Source: Dicyema japonicum
Lineage: Eukaryota > Dicyemida > Rhombozoa > Dicyemidae
DNA: 64,000 nucleotides
Direction of reading: 5' to 3'
NCBI GenBank assembly: GCA_011109175.1
Contig: RDEW01000016.1
Span: 1,051,653 to 1,115,652 of the forward strand
The notes below the pieces were generated by a model. That model was not told the DNA's origin. It ran no database searches and saw nothing but the letters and a program-made list of their open reading frames with translations. Below, piece after piece: positions 22,919-33,299 of the stretch (the first letter of the stretch is position 1; every line of letters starts with the position of its first letter). The position numbers and the translations under genes were made by a program.

Positions 22919-24666
22919 TCAATCAGCGTCCGGATTAGCACACTGCGTTGTATCATCAGCTTTCTTCTTAGAAGCAGACAAAATGTTATCGACTCTGAGA
23001 ATATGGATCACATTCTAAATCAAATAACAGAGACCACCTCAAATGAAGAACAAATAATCTGATTAACAACAGAAAAAGAATCCTTTATGTTCATCTCCTT
23101 GGGATCTGCGCACTTGCCAGTCATTCCATCAATCCCCCGGGCGATACTTTTCTCAGTAGAATGCATCTCCCTCAAAGATCCCACAGTTTTGAAGGGATTA
23201 GCACCAGCATTTTGAGCCAGAGTCAGTGGAATGACTTCAAACGACCTGGCAATGGCAATGTAGAGATCAACGTGATGGGCAGCTATCGAAGCACGTGCTG
23301 CTTGGACAAGACGCTAGAGTAACAAGCAACACTCACAATTGATAGTGATTGATAAACAGATCCCGCGCCGTACACAAAACGAGGATCCTTCAGGGCGTTG
23401 AGTGCCGCATGGAAGGCGTCGTCGAAGGATCGTTCATACTCGTTTATAATATCCTTGCTGGGACCCCGAAGAAGGACTGTACAAGCCTTTGGATCTCGGC
23501 AGTCCTCAATATACGTGAAATACCTAAAATGATAACAAAGTTACTCATCTCCAATTTTCCTCACTTCAAACAGTCCACACCGAGTGCCCACGTGTTCCTC
23601 GCATAAGAGCTCAGGCTGTGAGACAACTGTGGCCCCCACAGCTCTTGCCGCCCTCATAAGGTCTGATTTCCTCACTCTCCTAAGTACTGAGATGTTGGCC
23701 CTCGAGAGACAGTGCTGGGCCACGTCTGAAACACCCTTTTCCACCAAGACCAGATCAGGCTTGACTTCCATAACGTACCTACACTGTTGAGCCACCCATT
23801 CCTCCTCGTCCTTCAAAACTTGTCTACAAATAAGCATATGTAACTACAGCAGATGATCTTCTGAAGTGAGTTCCATGGCTGTCTGACTCTCTCCCTTGTT
23901 GTACTCAAGTGAACAGTCGAGAAGTACAATTCGAGGATTTTTGACCATCCTTCTCATATTCGATGGATGGGTCACATCCTTGTTGAGGACAACACCATTG
24001 ATTATCCTGGAGTCACTTAAAAGTCCCCCTGGGATCTTTTCTATCCTCACATATTTCTTTTCCTCGGCAATCTTAACAGAATCAAGGGCGAATTTGCAGA
24101 GGAGGCTAAAATGATGACTTCAACCAACCCTTCCACCTGTGGCTTAGTAGCCAAGGAACTGGCGATGATATCGATCACCTCAGAGTCGTTTTTGGGGTCA
24201 AATGACTCACTCAGAAGCTCCAAATTTTTGACGGCGTCTTCGAGAACTTTCCTCAGTACCCAGCACACGCGAGTTGGTTGAACTCCTTCCTTGATGAAGT
24301 TCTCCACAGCTGAAAATACAGCAGCAGCTGAAGTAGAAAGGTAATATTACTCAAGAGGACGACTGAGGTGGTCCCGTCCCCAACTTCTTCATGCTGGGCG
24401 CGTGCCAGCTCCACTACTGACTTTCCGGAAGCATTGGTCACATTGATTTCACGAAGAACGCAATTTCCGTCATTGGTGAGAACGATTCCGCCATTCGGGT
24501 CCAATAGCATTTTTAGCATAGCACGTGGTCCCAAACAGGTCCTAATTACCTCTCCGATAAGTTTTCCACCCTGGATGTTCTTAAGCACAACATTTTGACC
24601 GCTTTCACGCTTTTTGGGATCTATTTGGTTACTAAGAATATCCTCACCCACAATAACAAAGGACAT
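22919..24666 (-). CDS. CCT3: T-complex chaperonin subunit gamma
   Basis: Subunit of the cytosolic CCT/TRiC ring that folds actin and tubulin. Seven exons (24,666-24,351, 24,327-24,129, 24,105-23,848, 23,823-23,545, 23,523-23,337, 23,313-23,038, 23,014-22,919) join without a break into 536 residues, close to the usual 545. Introns are 23, 23, 24, 21, 23 and 23 bases. Seen in order: the ATP-binding GDGTTSV, VRIEKIPGG, LEYNKGESQT, RRVRKSD, DCRDPKACTVLLRG, LRVDNILS. The gamma-specific landmarks fit CCT3 better than other subunits. One oddity: the usual PGGGAxE loop reads YGAGSVYQ (about 23,360), which loses the glycine triplet and the acidic residue. Since everything else is intact, this may be a lineage-specific change. 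Confidence 0.95.
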
Positions 24667-24699
24667 GCACGAGTATTCAAGTAACTAATAGTATTATAA

Positions 24700-25790
24700 T
24701 TAATATTTGAATTTTTATTATTTTCATCGTTTTTATTGAAAAATTATTTAAATGAATGGAGAATAGAATGTTCGACCTGTAAAAATGGTTTCGGTTTCTT
24801 TAGTTTCTTCGTTTCTCCTATGAACCAGGTAACCTACTTGTGGAAAGGGCTACTTCCGATTGGTTTTGAAGAATAACATCACAGTTTAGTTCCTCTCAGA
24901 AATTCGAGGCGAGACTTCCGGATGGCACTGGGATTGCTGGTAGATCACTTGAGGAGATTCGGATGTTACTAGAAGAGTTGATATGCTCAATTCTCGAGGA
25001 GGAAAGGGTAAATCTCCAGGCGGAACAACCGCATTCGATGATAGAGCATCGGTCTGATAATAAACCTGCTTATGTAGGTAACAGCTGGGACAGGGGATTT
25101 TTTATACAATAGTCTAAAAAACATTCTTCTTTAAAGACCCCTGGTTAGGAGTTTCTCAGAGTGTCCATTAAATATAATTAATGGGCCGAAAGTGACGCCG
25201 AGGACTTTCTGGTGTCTTTTAAATTTTTTGAAAAAGAAAATAAGTAAAGTCTTATAGTTAAGAGAGTAGGATTGTGAAGACGTTCCCTTTTATCATCGCA
25301 ATTTTAAGTTCTGCGAATACGCGCACGCTCCGTCAGCAAGATAAGATAGTGTAGACCTCGACATACTCTCCACAATGGCATCTGAGTTGCTGGTATACGT
25401 CCAATCTGAGTCGCAGTACCACTCCGATTCTTAGACAATTCTCGTCAAGGAGTGTTCCGAGAGACGAGCATGGTAGAGCTTCAAGCCAGGCCCCATTTCT
25501 GCGATGGGTGGCCGAAATGACAAATAAAAGCCGGTGTTAGTTAGTTCTTGTCTTTGTACTTTCTAACGTCCTTAAATATTGGATTGGAATATTGCAAAGG
25601 AATAACTCAGGTTCACTATTAAAACTCATATATGTAGTATTTTGATGCTGACAGATAACAAATTTGCGACTAACCAGTCATACCCCCGTTTAAGATGTGA
25701 CTGACTATTGTTACAACCACTGAAAGAGAACTATCCCTATCGGCAATGGAGAGACTTTATAAGGCTTCTGAATCTCTTCTTACTCATAAA
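24700..25790. other. Intergenic, no gene recognised
   Basis: Upstream of CCT3, so its promoter must lie at the left of this stretch. The part from about 25,360 to 25,540 is richer in GC and may be old LINE remains, but no motif survives. Confidence 0.35.
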
Positions 25791-25799
25791 TTTACATTA

Positions 25800-26499
25800 T
25801 TATTCAACTCACAATGTCGGGTCCAACCCCAGGACGTGTCCAAAAAGTCTCCAACGAGAATTAATGATCTCGAGACTTATTGGTGTACAGTCACACATAT
25901 TGTACAGTCCTTTCCGCGAAATCTGGGATGCCCAGGACATTCCAGTTTTGGTTCTTAGATGATTCCTGTGAAACGAGTCTAGTCTCTCCAATTCCTCATT
26001 TGAGATGGTCCAGGTTCCAGAGTTGTATAGGAGGATTGGTTTGATAAAGGTGTCGTATAACATTATCCTTTGTTTTATGTTATTCCCTTTCCATTTTAGC
26101 CATAGGTTTTATCAGTCTGTATAATGCCGCATTTGCCATGGTTTTTCTCCGTATGATATCTTCACTGTCTCTTAATAGGGAGCCAAGTTTCTTTGTGTGT
26201 CTCCATTTCTCTTAGAGTGAGTTATTCATTCGTCTTATTTCTGTCCGTTCTGTTTTTCCCTGTTCACGGTGAGAAAACATTTCTCAAGTATATCTGGTGC
26301 TTTTTCTAGTACATATTCCAGGAGTTCTTTGTCCTCAGAGATTAGGTCGACATCATCAGCATAAATCACTTCTATTTTTCCTTGGTATAATGGTCTCAGT
26401 TCCCTCATAGAGGCCTCCAAGTATATTGTGAATAGTAGCGGAGATAATGAGTCTCCTTAAGGAGTGCCTGTGTATGTTTCAAATTTTCTTGAGTTAAAC
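25800..26499 (-). mobile_element. TAA-tailed LINE, 3' portion, split by a DNA transposon
   Basis: Minus strand, right to left: TYTGTP then a stop, GDSLSPLLFTIYLEASMREL (about 26,470-26,400), YADDVDLIS (about 26,350), then PILLYNSGTW (about 26,020) and SRWRLFGHVLGLDP (about 25,830). The sense 3' end is followed by aataataatg at about 25,800, the tail type of this group. The upstream half of the same element resumes at 27,943 beyond the Tigger insertion. Reverse transcriptase sequence between the SRAFDS and GTPQGDS regions is missing at the junction. Confidence 0.85.
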
Positions 26500-26500
26500 A

Positions 26501-27727
26501 TCAAAAATCAATTTTAGAAAAATAATCAGTTAATTTATCCCCAGTTATCCTTTTACTTCTTACATTTTTCATAAAATTAAGTCGAAAATCGTAAAATTCT
26601 TTGAGCATTTCAGGAGATATGTAAAAAATTTTCTTCTCTAACTGATCAAGAGAATCTTGCGTTTCTCTTAGAATTGTTTCCATGTTATTGTTTTCTAAAC
26701 CTTCGTTGTAAATATTATCAACGAATTCGTCACTTTCCCCATTCAATGTTTCGTTTACGGCATTGTTGATCATTTCTTCTGTAATGGTATCTTCAATTTT
26801 TACGGAATCACGAATCTTTTCAATTTGATTCCAACAATTAAATATTAAACTTGGATCAAGTTTTTCCCAGCTTTTAGAAATTAGCAGAATTACATGACGA
26901 AGGTTTATTTTGTTTATCAACCGTTTGAATTCATCATCCTCCTCATAACACAAATACTGAATCAGATAATTTGAGTAATAATCTTTAAATGTCTTGATAA
27001 TTCCCATATCCAATGGTTGCAAATACGGTTTTGTATTTTTTGGCAAAAATAAAAACTCAATATTTGAGCATTCAATAGTTTTATGACATCCCGCATTATC
27101 AAGCAATATTAATACTTTTCTGTTGATTGTATAAAATCTTTCATTTATCCGAGTCAACCAGCTCATAAAAATATTTCCAGTCATCCATGCATTTTTAGAG
27201 GATGAATATGAAATTCCAAAATCTTTCACATTGAAATTTTTGAGACATCGAGGGTTTTTAAATTTTCCAACAATCAATGGCTCAAGTTTTTCCCCCATGG
27301 AATTGCAACAAAAAAGTACAGTGACTCTTTCTTTTCCCTGTTTAAAGCCAAAAGTATCGTCATTTATTCCGACAAACGACTTTCGTGGAGTCCTTTTTAT
27401 ATAAAGAGCAGTTTCATCACAATTAAAAACATTTTGTCTTCCATATTGAATAATTTTCTCGTCAAGAATTTTAAAAAACTCATTGATGTAAGTCAATTCA
27501 CATGAATTTTTTTCTCCACAAATTGATTTAAATTTCAGTTCATGTCGTTTTTTAAATCTGTCAAGCCAGCCGTTTGAAGCTTTGAAAGTATCAAATCCAA
27601 TTTTTGAAGCCGTATATAAGGCAATTTTCTTTATGAAAGGACCTGATATTGGAACCTTATCTTCGCGTAGTTTCTGAAATATTTCAAAAACTTGATCATC
27701 GAATTTAGATTTCTCACAATAAGGCAT
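26501..27727 (-). CDS. Tigger/pogo transposase, uninterrupted 408-residue frame
   Basis: DDE transposase of the pogo branch of Tc1/mariner. The N-terminal part (residues about 5-70, with ASNGWLDRFKKRH) is a CENP-B/Tc5-type DNA-binding helix-turn-helix. The catalytic acidic residues are visible in VFNCDETALY, VLILLDNAGCHK and YLQPLDMGIIKTF, with 29 residues between the second and third, typical for Tigger (DD29D). No stop interrupts it, but the first of the two helix-turn-helix domains usual in this family is absent, because the frame begins at an ATG only 40 bases from AT-rich DNA. It sits inside a LINE. An intact frame suggests a young insertion; domestication is possible but unsupported. 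Confidence 0.92.
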   Translation of the reverse strand: MPYCEKSKFDDQVFEIFQKLREDKVPISGPFIKKIALYTASKIGFDTFKASNGWLDRFKKRHELKFKSICGEKNSCELTYINEFFKILDEKIIQYGRQNVFNCDETALYIKRTPRKSFVGINDDTFGFKQGKERVTVLFCCNSMGEKLEPLIVGKFKNPRCLKNFNVKDFGISYSSSKNAWMTGNIFMSWLTRINERFYTINRKVLILLDNAGCHKTIECSNIEFLFLPKNTKPYLQPLDMGIIKTFKDYYSNYLIQYLCYEEDDEFKRLINKINLRHVILLISKSWEKLDPSLIFNCWNQIEKIRDSVKIEDTITEEMINNAVNETLNGESDEFVDNIYNEGLENNNMETILRETQDSLDQLEKKIFYISPEMLKEFYDFRLNFMKNVRSKRITGDKLTDYFSKIDF

Positions 27728-27940
27728 AGTATGTAAATAAACGTGTAAATAAACGTGTAAATTAAAAATTATAATTTTATTTACTTATAATTTCATTCCC
27801 CACAATTTTATAGTGCCCCAAAATTTCCATATTTTTTATCGATTTTCCATTTTACTCTGCCAAAATGTTGGCCAAAAAAAATGCCCCAAAATGCGGGGGT
27901 GCCCCACCCCTGGGGTCTGCCCCAATTCGGGGTCGGACTG
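27728..27940 (-). repeat. Terminal inverted-repeat end of the Tigger element and its TA target
   Basis: Read on the minus strand the outer end starts cagtccgaccccgaattggg, followed by several gcccc/ggggc blocks. Starting with CAG and being bordered by TA (27,941-27,942) is typical of pogo/Tigger ends. No matching end is present on the other side (26,460-26,500): the transposase stop codon directly abuts LINE sequence. Confidence 0.75.
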
Positions 27941-27942
27941 TA

Positions 27943-29180
27943 TTCCCAGAATGTAGGTGGCATTGCAATATCTTTGATGTGTTGCACATCTCATCTATGA
28001 CTCCAGACTGCATCAGCTGTTGATCTTCCTTCTCTGAATCCAATTTGACTTTCGAGTAGGTAGTCATAGGCGGGTTCTTTTATTCGTTCTAATACAATGT
28101 TAGCTAAGACCTTCCATAGAGAATTTGATAATATAATCTGTCGTAAGTTTTCAACCGGCCCTTTGAGTTTATTGGGTTTTTGTATAAGTATTAGTGATCC
28201 CGTTCCCAGGGGTAAAGTTGAGTTAGTTGAAAACATTTCATTTAATAGTGTAGCGATTTTTTCAAAAAGGAGGTAAGGGCTGTATTTCAGTTATTATGGG
28301 TTTATCGTATCTGGTCCGGGGCTTCTGTTATTTTTTAGTTTTTGACATGCTGTTTTTACTTCCAAAATTGTAATTGGTTCTTTCAAGGGTCTTGGCTTTC
28401 TTTTGAATGGAGGGATTGCTGTAGTCACATTGAAAAGTTTCTCAAAATATGTTGCAATTGCCTCTGCTTGCTCTTCAGTATTCTGTATTGTCTTGCCATT
28501 TTTGAAATTCTTACTGTTGGGTCCTTCAGATGAGAGCAGATGTATTTTTGGTAATTTTTGACTGTGTCTGGATGAGAGATCAGTTTTCCCGTTGCGTATC
28601 CATTTCTTGTATTCTCATTATTATTGTTTGCAATGTTATTATGTTTCTTATGCTTAATACCATGTTTCGCCAGGCTGAAGGTGACAATAACCACAGTTGT
28701 TGAACCTTCGTATGAGCGTTAATGGAAGAGCGTTTGTCGTTATTCCGGGCATATAATATAATCAATTTGGTTGTATATAGGGACTAAGTTTTCCATCTGG
28801 ATTTTTTTGTTTGCCCATCCAAGTGGTTATGTGTCATGCACGATGAGAGCACAAGAACAATTTGTTTGCCGTGCAGAAATGATCAAGTATGGTCCCAGGC
28901 AAGTTTCTTATCCCACGTCCGTGTCTTCCCATGAAGGTATCTTCTGAGTTCTTTTTTGTTCCAAATTCGCATTTAGATCGCCAGCAATGAATATAAGTGA
29001 GGACGACTCATTCATTATACGTCTTTGATAATGTTGAGTAGAATTCATCCAGTTCGGTCGGGTTTTTTGCCACTTTTCCACAGTGTGGTGCATATACAAT
29101 TGTTAGTGTATTTTTAGGGGAACATTGATTGTTCAGACGGATCTGTATTACGCAGATCCTGTCATTCTCCGCCAAATGCA
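27943..29180 (-). mobile_element. TAA-tailed LINE, 5' portion with AP-type endonuclease
   Basis: Continuation of the element at 25,800-26,499. Right to left on the minus strand: TIVYAPHCGKVAKN and IFIAGDLNANL (endonuclease, about 29,100-28,960), HGRGIRNLPGTILDHFC (about 28,920-28,870), a linker region, then the start of the reverse transcriptase with GSLILIQKPNKLKGP (about 28,190), KVLANIVLERIK (about 28,110) and SQIGFREGRSTADAVWSHR (about 28,040). Stops are present. This copy shows that the TAA-tailed family encodes an AP-like endonuclease, which copies A and B lack through truncation. Confidence 0.82.
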
Positions 29181-29187
29181 ACTGATG

Positions 29188-29721
29188 TCAGATGATAGTT
29201 TTCTGTGAATGCGCGAATCCAAGGACCATAGTGTTTTGAGTCACTGGGTAGGCCATATTAGTCGATATTTCATGGTTTTCTTCGAGATAGTACGTAAGAG
29301 TATTTCTTGACTGAGGCTTAAATATTCTTCTAGCATTTAACGTATTCTCTTGTATCTTCTGCTTTTTAGACATTTTTCTTAACAGAGAAGAAACAAGGCA
29401 CGTCACCACCTCACCAAAAAGCTTGCAATAGTTTAAATCTTCCTGGTAGGTTAAGAGCATTGAATCAGCCCCTCCTGAGAAAAGTAAGTCGTATAATAAT
29501 GAGTTGAAAAGTTCTGGGGAAAAAAAGGCGATTCTTGATGGGCACCATTTGGGTAGAGGGCGGAATCTTGATTGGCCTATACATACACATTCTCCTAATA
29601 TAAATTTTAACCCCAGGCTTACAATGGTATTCCTAGCACAAGCAGTCACAACTAATCCAAGAAAGGAACTAAAAGGAGACCATCTGCTTGTCCCGACCAA
29701 ATCTATTTTCCAATAATTCAT
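29188..29721 (-). pseudogene. Degenerate reverse transcriptase fragment
   Basis: One 177-residue frame holds CVCIGQSRFRPLPKWCPSRI then FFSPELFNSLLYDLLFSGGA and LLTYQEDLN. This resembles a decayed 'PNGVPQGSPLSPxLFNLLLYDL ... YADDL' block of Jockey-like reverse transcriptases. The YADD aspartates are replaced by QED. Downstream residues have no recognisable motif. It is a fragment despite the open frame. Confidence 0.55.
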
Positions 29722-30365
29722 TACAGACTTCCACTTCCAGAGAGAGGTTGAGAAGTAGTCCGCCCTCTTCCTACCGTCGCGGACATCACTTCATTCTTTA
29801 GCGTAATAGTTTTCATAATGCAATCTTCATCAGAAGGATTTGGTTAGGGAGAAAGGTAGGAAGATCTCTTTTAACTACTGTGTCGTGCCAGAAGGACTCG
29901 TCGCCTCACGGGTGGATCTGTTAAGACATTAAACAATTTTGAAAACGATGAGATAATTTTTGCAAGTGTGAAGCAATCAATAATGAATGAAAATTTGTTT
30001 CATGAACTCTGAAATTGCGAAAATATAACATGCTAAATCTAATTTGGAGAAAATTGCAAAACTCATGGTATTCAATCGAAGAGAGTTATGCTATTTTCGA
30101 AAAGATCACCTTTATTTCTGTAAAGGGGGATATTGGAAATTAATTTATTGAAAGCTATGAGAAGAATGATTTAATGGATGTTGCTAAAATGACTAACAAA
30201 TCAATAAATCCAATGACATATTGAAACCTTCTAAAGTGTCCTCTACTTCGATTGCAGTGAAACAATCTTTCTCCCTTTTGAAAAAATAGATGTCTAAAGA
30301 TAGAAATTTCAATAAAAAAATATTTCATGCTAAATTAAAATTTCTCTAACAATACATAGTTTTTA

Positions 30366-30680
30366 GCCGGGTGGCATAGATGTTAGGTGTCTGGATAAAG
30401 TAACTTAGGGTACAGGTTCGATTCTCGCTGCTGTTCACCTGGTGGAAGTTTTTACACATCTACGATGCTAAAAGGGATTGACGAGTGACGCCGGCATCAG
30501 TGGATACTCACTGCGGAACTGGATTGTCTAGAAAGGACCCACACACAAGAAAAAGAAATAAAGATCATTCCTTGGTTCTACGATTAAAAAAATTAACTGT
30601 TCTTTACTTAAATAAAGTGTGTGTCCTGCCTATGCGGAGCTATAGATATTATGACTCTCGTGAAAAGGCTGTTAAAAAAC
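30366..30680 (+). mobile_element. tRNA-derived SINE, copy A
   Basis: Starts gccgggtggc. Box A region tggcatagatgttagg and box B ggttcgattct show the tRNA-derived head. The body continues through cacctggtggaag and the last 39 bases (30,632-30,670) match the 3' end of the TAA-tailed LINE. It ends gttaaaaaa. No clear target duplication is seen at this copy, which is the most diverged in its head. Confidence 0.88.
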
Positions 30681-30789
30681 CATGAGTCACAGAGATATTG
30701 CTAATATGGCTAAGTGCAGTTTTTTGTTGACCATTAGTCACATTAAAAATAAATTATAAAAAATTTCAATGTTGCTAGAAAGCTGGAGT

Positions 30790-31136
30790 TGTTGCGGGAA
30801 TGTGAAATTCAATTCACCACACCAGGCTATGCATGTGCTGCATGGGATCTAACCTGTCGGCAACGAACCTAACAAAAATTCAAGAGATCCAGTCAAGAGC
30901 AAAAAAATTACTAGAAAAATATACAGATAAAGAAATTGCCCCCAGAGAACTCGAGTCTATCATAGAGGCAACTGGAGGCAATTTCAGAAGAGGAAAGGAA
31001 AAGACCCCCGTCCGTATAGATAATGCGTGGATCACTGTCGGAGCATCGAGAAAAAAATGGCCCGATTATTGAGAGATGCCGGGATCACCTGAATATTAGT
31101 TATTGGTTAAGACGGTGTTTCTTTGGCTTAAATAAT
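30790..31136 (+). mobile_element. LINE 3' fragment with TAA tail
   Basis: An open frame at 30,833-31,072 with a lysine- and glutamate-rich stretch (IQEIQSRAKKLLEKYTDKEI) precedes a 3' end ggcttaaataataataataa (about 31,117-31,136). The tail marks it as the end of a TAA-tailed LINE, but I do not recognise the protein part, and it differs from copies A and B. Confidence 0.5.
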
Positions 31137-31264
31137 AATAATAAATGACAGTCAGAAGATACGTAATCCAAGAGTCATTGAAGCCATCATTGGTTCAAAC
31201 ATCTCCAAAATCACATTTTAAAGATAAAATAAAAAAATAAAAATTTCGACCTCTTCTATCTAAA

Positions 31265-31391
31265 AGAAAAAAAGGAAGTGAAGATCATTCCTTGGTTCTA
31301 CGATTAGTTAAAATTAACTGTTCTTTACTTAAATAAAGTGTGTGTCCTGCCTATGCGGAGCTATAAATATTATGGCTCTCGTGAAAAGGCT
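31265..31391 (+). mobile_element. tRNA-derived SINE, copy C (5'-truncated)
   Basis: Only the last ~125 bases are present, from aagatcattccttggttcta to ctcgtgaaaaggct. The LINE-like 3' end lies at 31,353-31,391. The tRNA-derived head is missing, as expected for a 5'-truncated reverse transcription product. Confidence 0.9.
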
Positions 31392-31539
31392 GGTACATTA
31401 GAAAATATTGAAAATATAAATCGTATTTGGTGTAATAATTTGAGGAGACATATGATGTATCCGTTATAACAGACCCCATCGACTAATACAAACTCATTGT
31501 TTTTTCCCTGTTTAATTAGTAACGAGTTTTTATGTTAAT

Positions 31540-31760
31540 AAAAAATATCTGTCTGTCTTGCTTGGGATTCAACGTTTTGAATTTCCCAAGTCATCAGCGG
31601 ACGAAGACGGTAGAGTGTGCATTGGGAAACATTCATTCTGTCTCCTGTTTATTTCCAAATGGAGTACCCAGGGCTCGCCGCTATCAACATTACTATTTAA
31701 CCTATTTACGGCTGACATCCGACGCCGAATCTTAATGACATTCTGACATTTCGAATCTTA
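31540..31760 (+). pseudogene. Reverse transcriptase fragment (Jockey-like)
   Basis: LFISKWSTQGSPLSTLLFNLFTADIRRRI in the better frame corresponds to the 'PNGVPQGSPLSPLLFNLFTAD' block. A frameshift lies at about 31,660. No other domain is attached. Confidence 0.65.
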
Positions 31761-31789
31761 TACAAGAGAACAGGAACTGAGCCAATATC

Positions 31790-32112
31790 ATGTGATATTA
31801 CTGATTCAAGATGAAGGCTCTTTGGACACATACTCCGCCACGATACAGGGACCTCTGCCAACATAGCAATGGAGGAGTATTTTGTGTTAGAGGCTTTTCG
31901 TTTCCGCGGCGGCCGAGGACAACAATGCCGGTAATTCTAGATGAAAATCTCAGGATTGGAAAGTGCTCTAAAGATGGGGATGATCTAGATATGCTACTGA
32001 ACATGGCAACGGATCGAAAAAGATGGGCGACGTTAATTAGATTGTTAACTTTTCGTGTTGCACATGCTTTGTCATGATCTTGGCATCGCACGTGCCTATA
32101 ATAATAATTCCG
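31790..32112 (+). mobile_element. 3' end of a TAA-tailed LINE
   Basis: Remains of 'RWRLFGHxLR' (about 31,812), then DGDDLDMLLNMATDRKRW (about 31,977-32,030) and VAHALS, matching the C-terminal end of copies A and B. The tail is cctataataataat. Several frame changes are present. Confidence 0.7.
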
Positions 32113-32450
32113 ACGCCGAATGGAGAAGACGACCTGCTTCTGACTTATGCAGACGATATCGTTTTAGCCTCACGGATCAGAACACCTAAACAGCGACGGA
32201 AAGAATACAACACCACATGGATCGACTATCGAGTGATTTAATGAAAATCGGATGTCAATCAATACCGAAAAATCTGTTACAACTCACTATACCTCGGACA
32301 AAAGATTGTCTAACAGGACAATAGAAGTTACTACGAAGGGAAGAGAATTGCCGTTCAGCAAATGGCAAAAAATATTGGGTCTGACTTTCGATATGAACTT
32401 TTCGAGACACGTTTTCGAGACACGAGAGTTATAGTGTAGTTCTCTTGCTG
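32113..32450 (+). pseudogene. Jockey-like reverse transcriptase fragment after the YADD motif
   Basis: LLLTYADDIVLASRIRTPK begins just after the preceding TAA tail. KWQKILGLTFDMNFSRHV near 32,360-32,410 matches the 'KxLGVTFDxxLxFxxH' block that follows YADD by about 80 residues in Jockey/CR1-type elements. Stops separate the two. Confidence 0.65.
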
Positions 32451-33299
32451 ATTTAATTTATTTTGTAGAGTTTGAATGAGAATAGCGACAACCTCATGCA
32501 GGAAGGTATCGGAAGAATGACATAGTTATTAAGTCTGAATGTGCAGTCAACAGTAGGGAAGTTCTCAGCCACAATTTTATATTTGGGTAAATACAATTCT
32601 CATAAATATTTTGTTAGCGGAACCTCGAGATAAAATCGAATGTCTTTAAAATGTCCACAGTGTGCGAGGCTATTTGCATACGAGTTTTTTATGTATGGAA
32701 TCCATCGGTGATAAAAGATTTGTCGTAGTTGTGCTGGAAGGAGGTGATGGAAGATCCAGGAAAAGTACAATATCCGTACGAAATGATTAAATTACTTGTG
32801 CTTTGAGTGGAAGGGATGAAATATCCGAGGAGGAAGATAAACTCCTGTTACCAATTAAATGTGCGGTCGAGAAGAGGGTAGAGGGTTTCACGGTGAGAAT
32901 CAAAGTCAGAAACTCGTACATAGAGGCTTAACTAAGGAGGAGAGGGAAACCAGCGAAACGCCCAAGTCTAGTAGCAGGAATAGAATACCTTCCAACTAAC
33001 TCCTAATTTCTTTTTACTAATAAAAAAACGTTCATCATCACGTTTTGTCTTATTGTCGAGGACAGTTAGCAAGTTTCAATACTTAATGGCTCCTATTTAA
33101 CCGTCTCAGCCGTAACCGCTAACTTTCGGTTATACGGTTTAATGAACTGTTAAGTCGATTTTTCGTCTCATCTCACGTTCAATGAACTGTTAAATCAATT
33201 TTGCGTCTCAGCTCAAACAAAAGTCTGATCACACAGGTGACAATAATTAACAGATAAATTAAAAATAATAAATTCCAAAAATCCTGATAAAGTGATAAT
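32451..33299. other. Intergenic, nothing recognised
   Basis: Mixed-composition DNA downstream (3') of the Arf-like gene. No convincing exon, repeat or element boundary was seen. Confidence 0.35.

Noticed and set aside
26501-27727. Domesticated transposase host gene
   Set aside because: An intact frame alone is not enough; one terminal end with a TA border is still present and the element is nested in a dead LINE, so a young insertion is the simpler reading.
30366-30440. A functional tRNA gene
   Set aside because: Box A and box B are present but no consistent cloverleaf or anticodon arm is visible, and the same sequence is the head of a dispersed ~310-base element with a target duplication at one copy.
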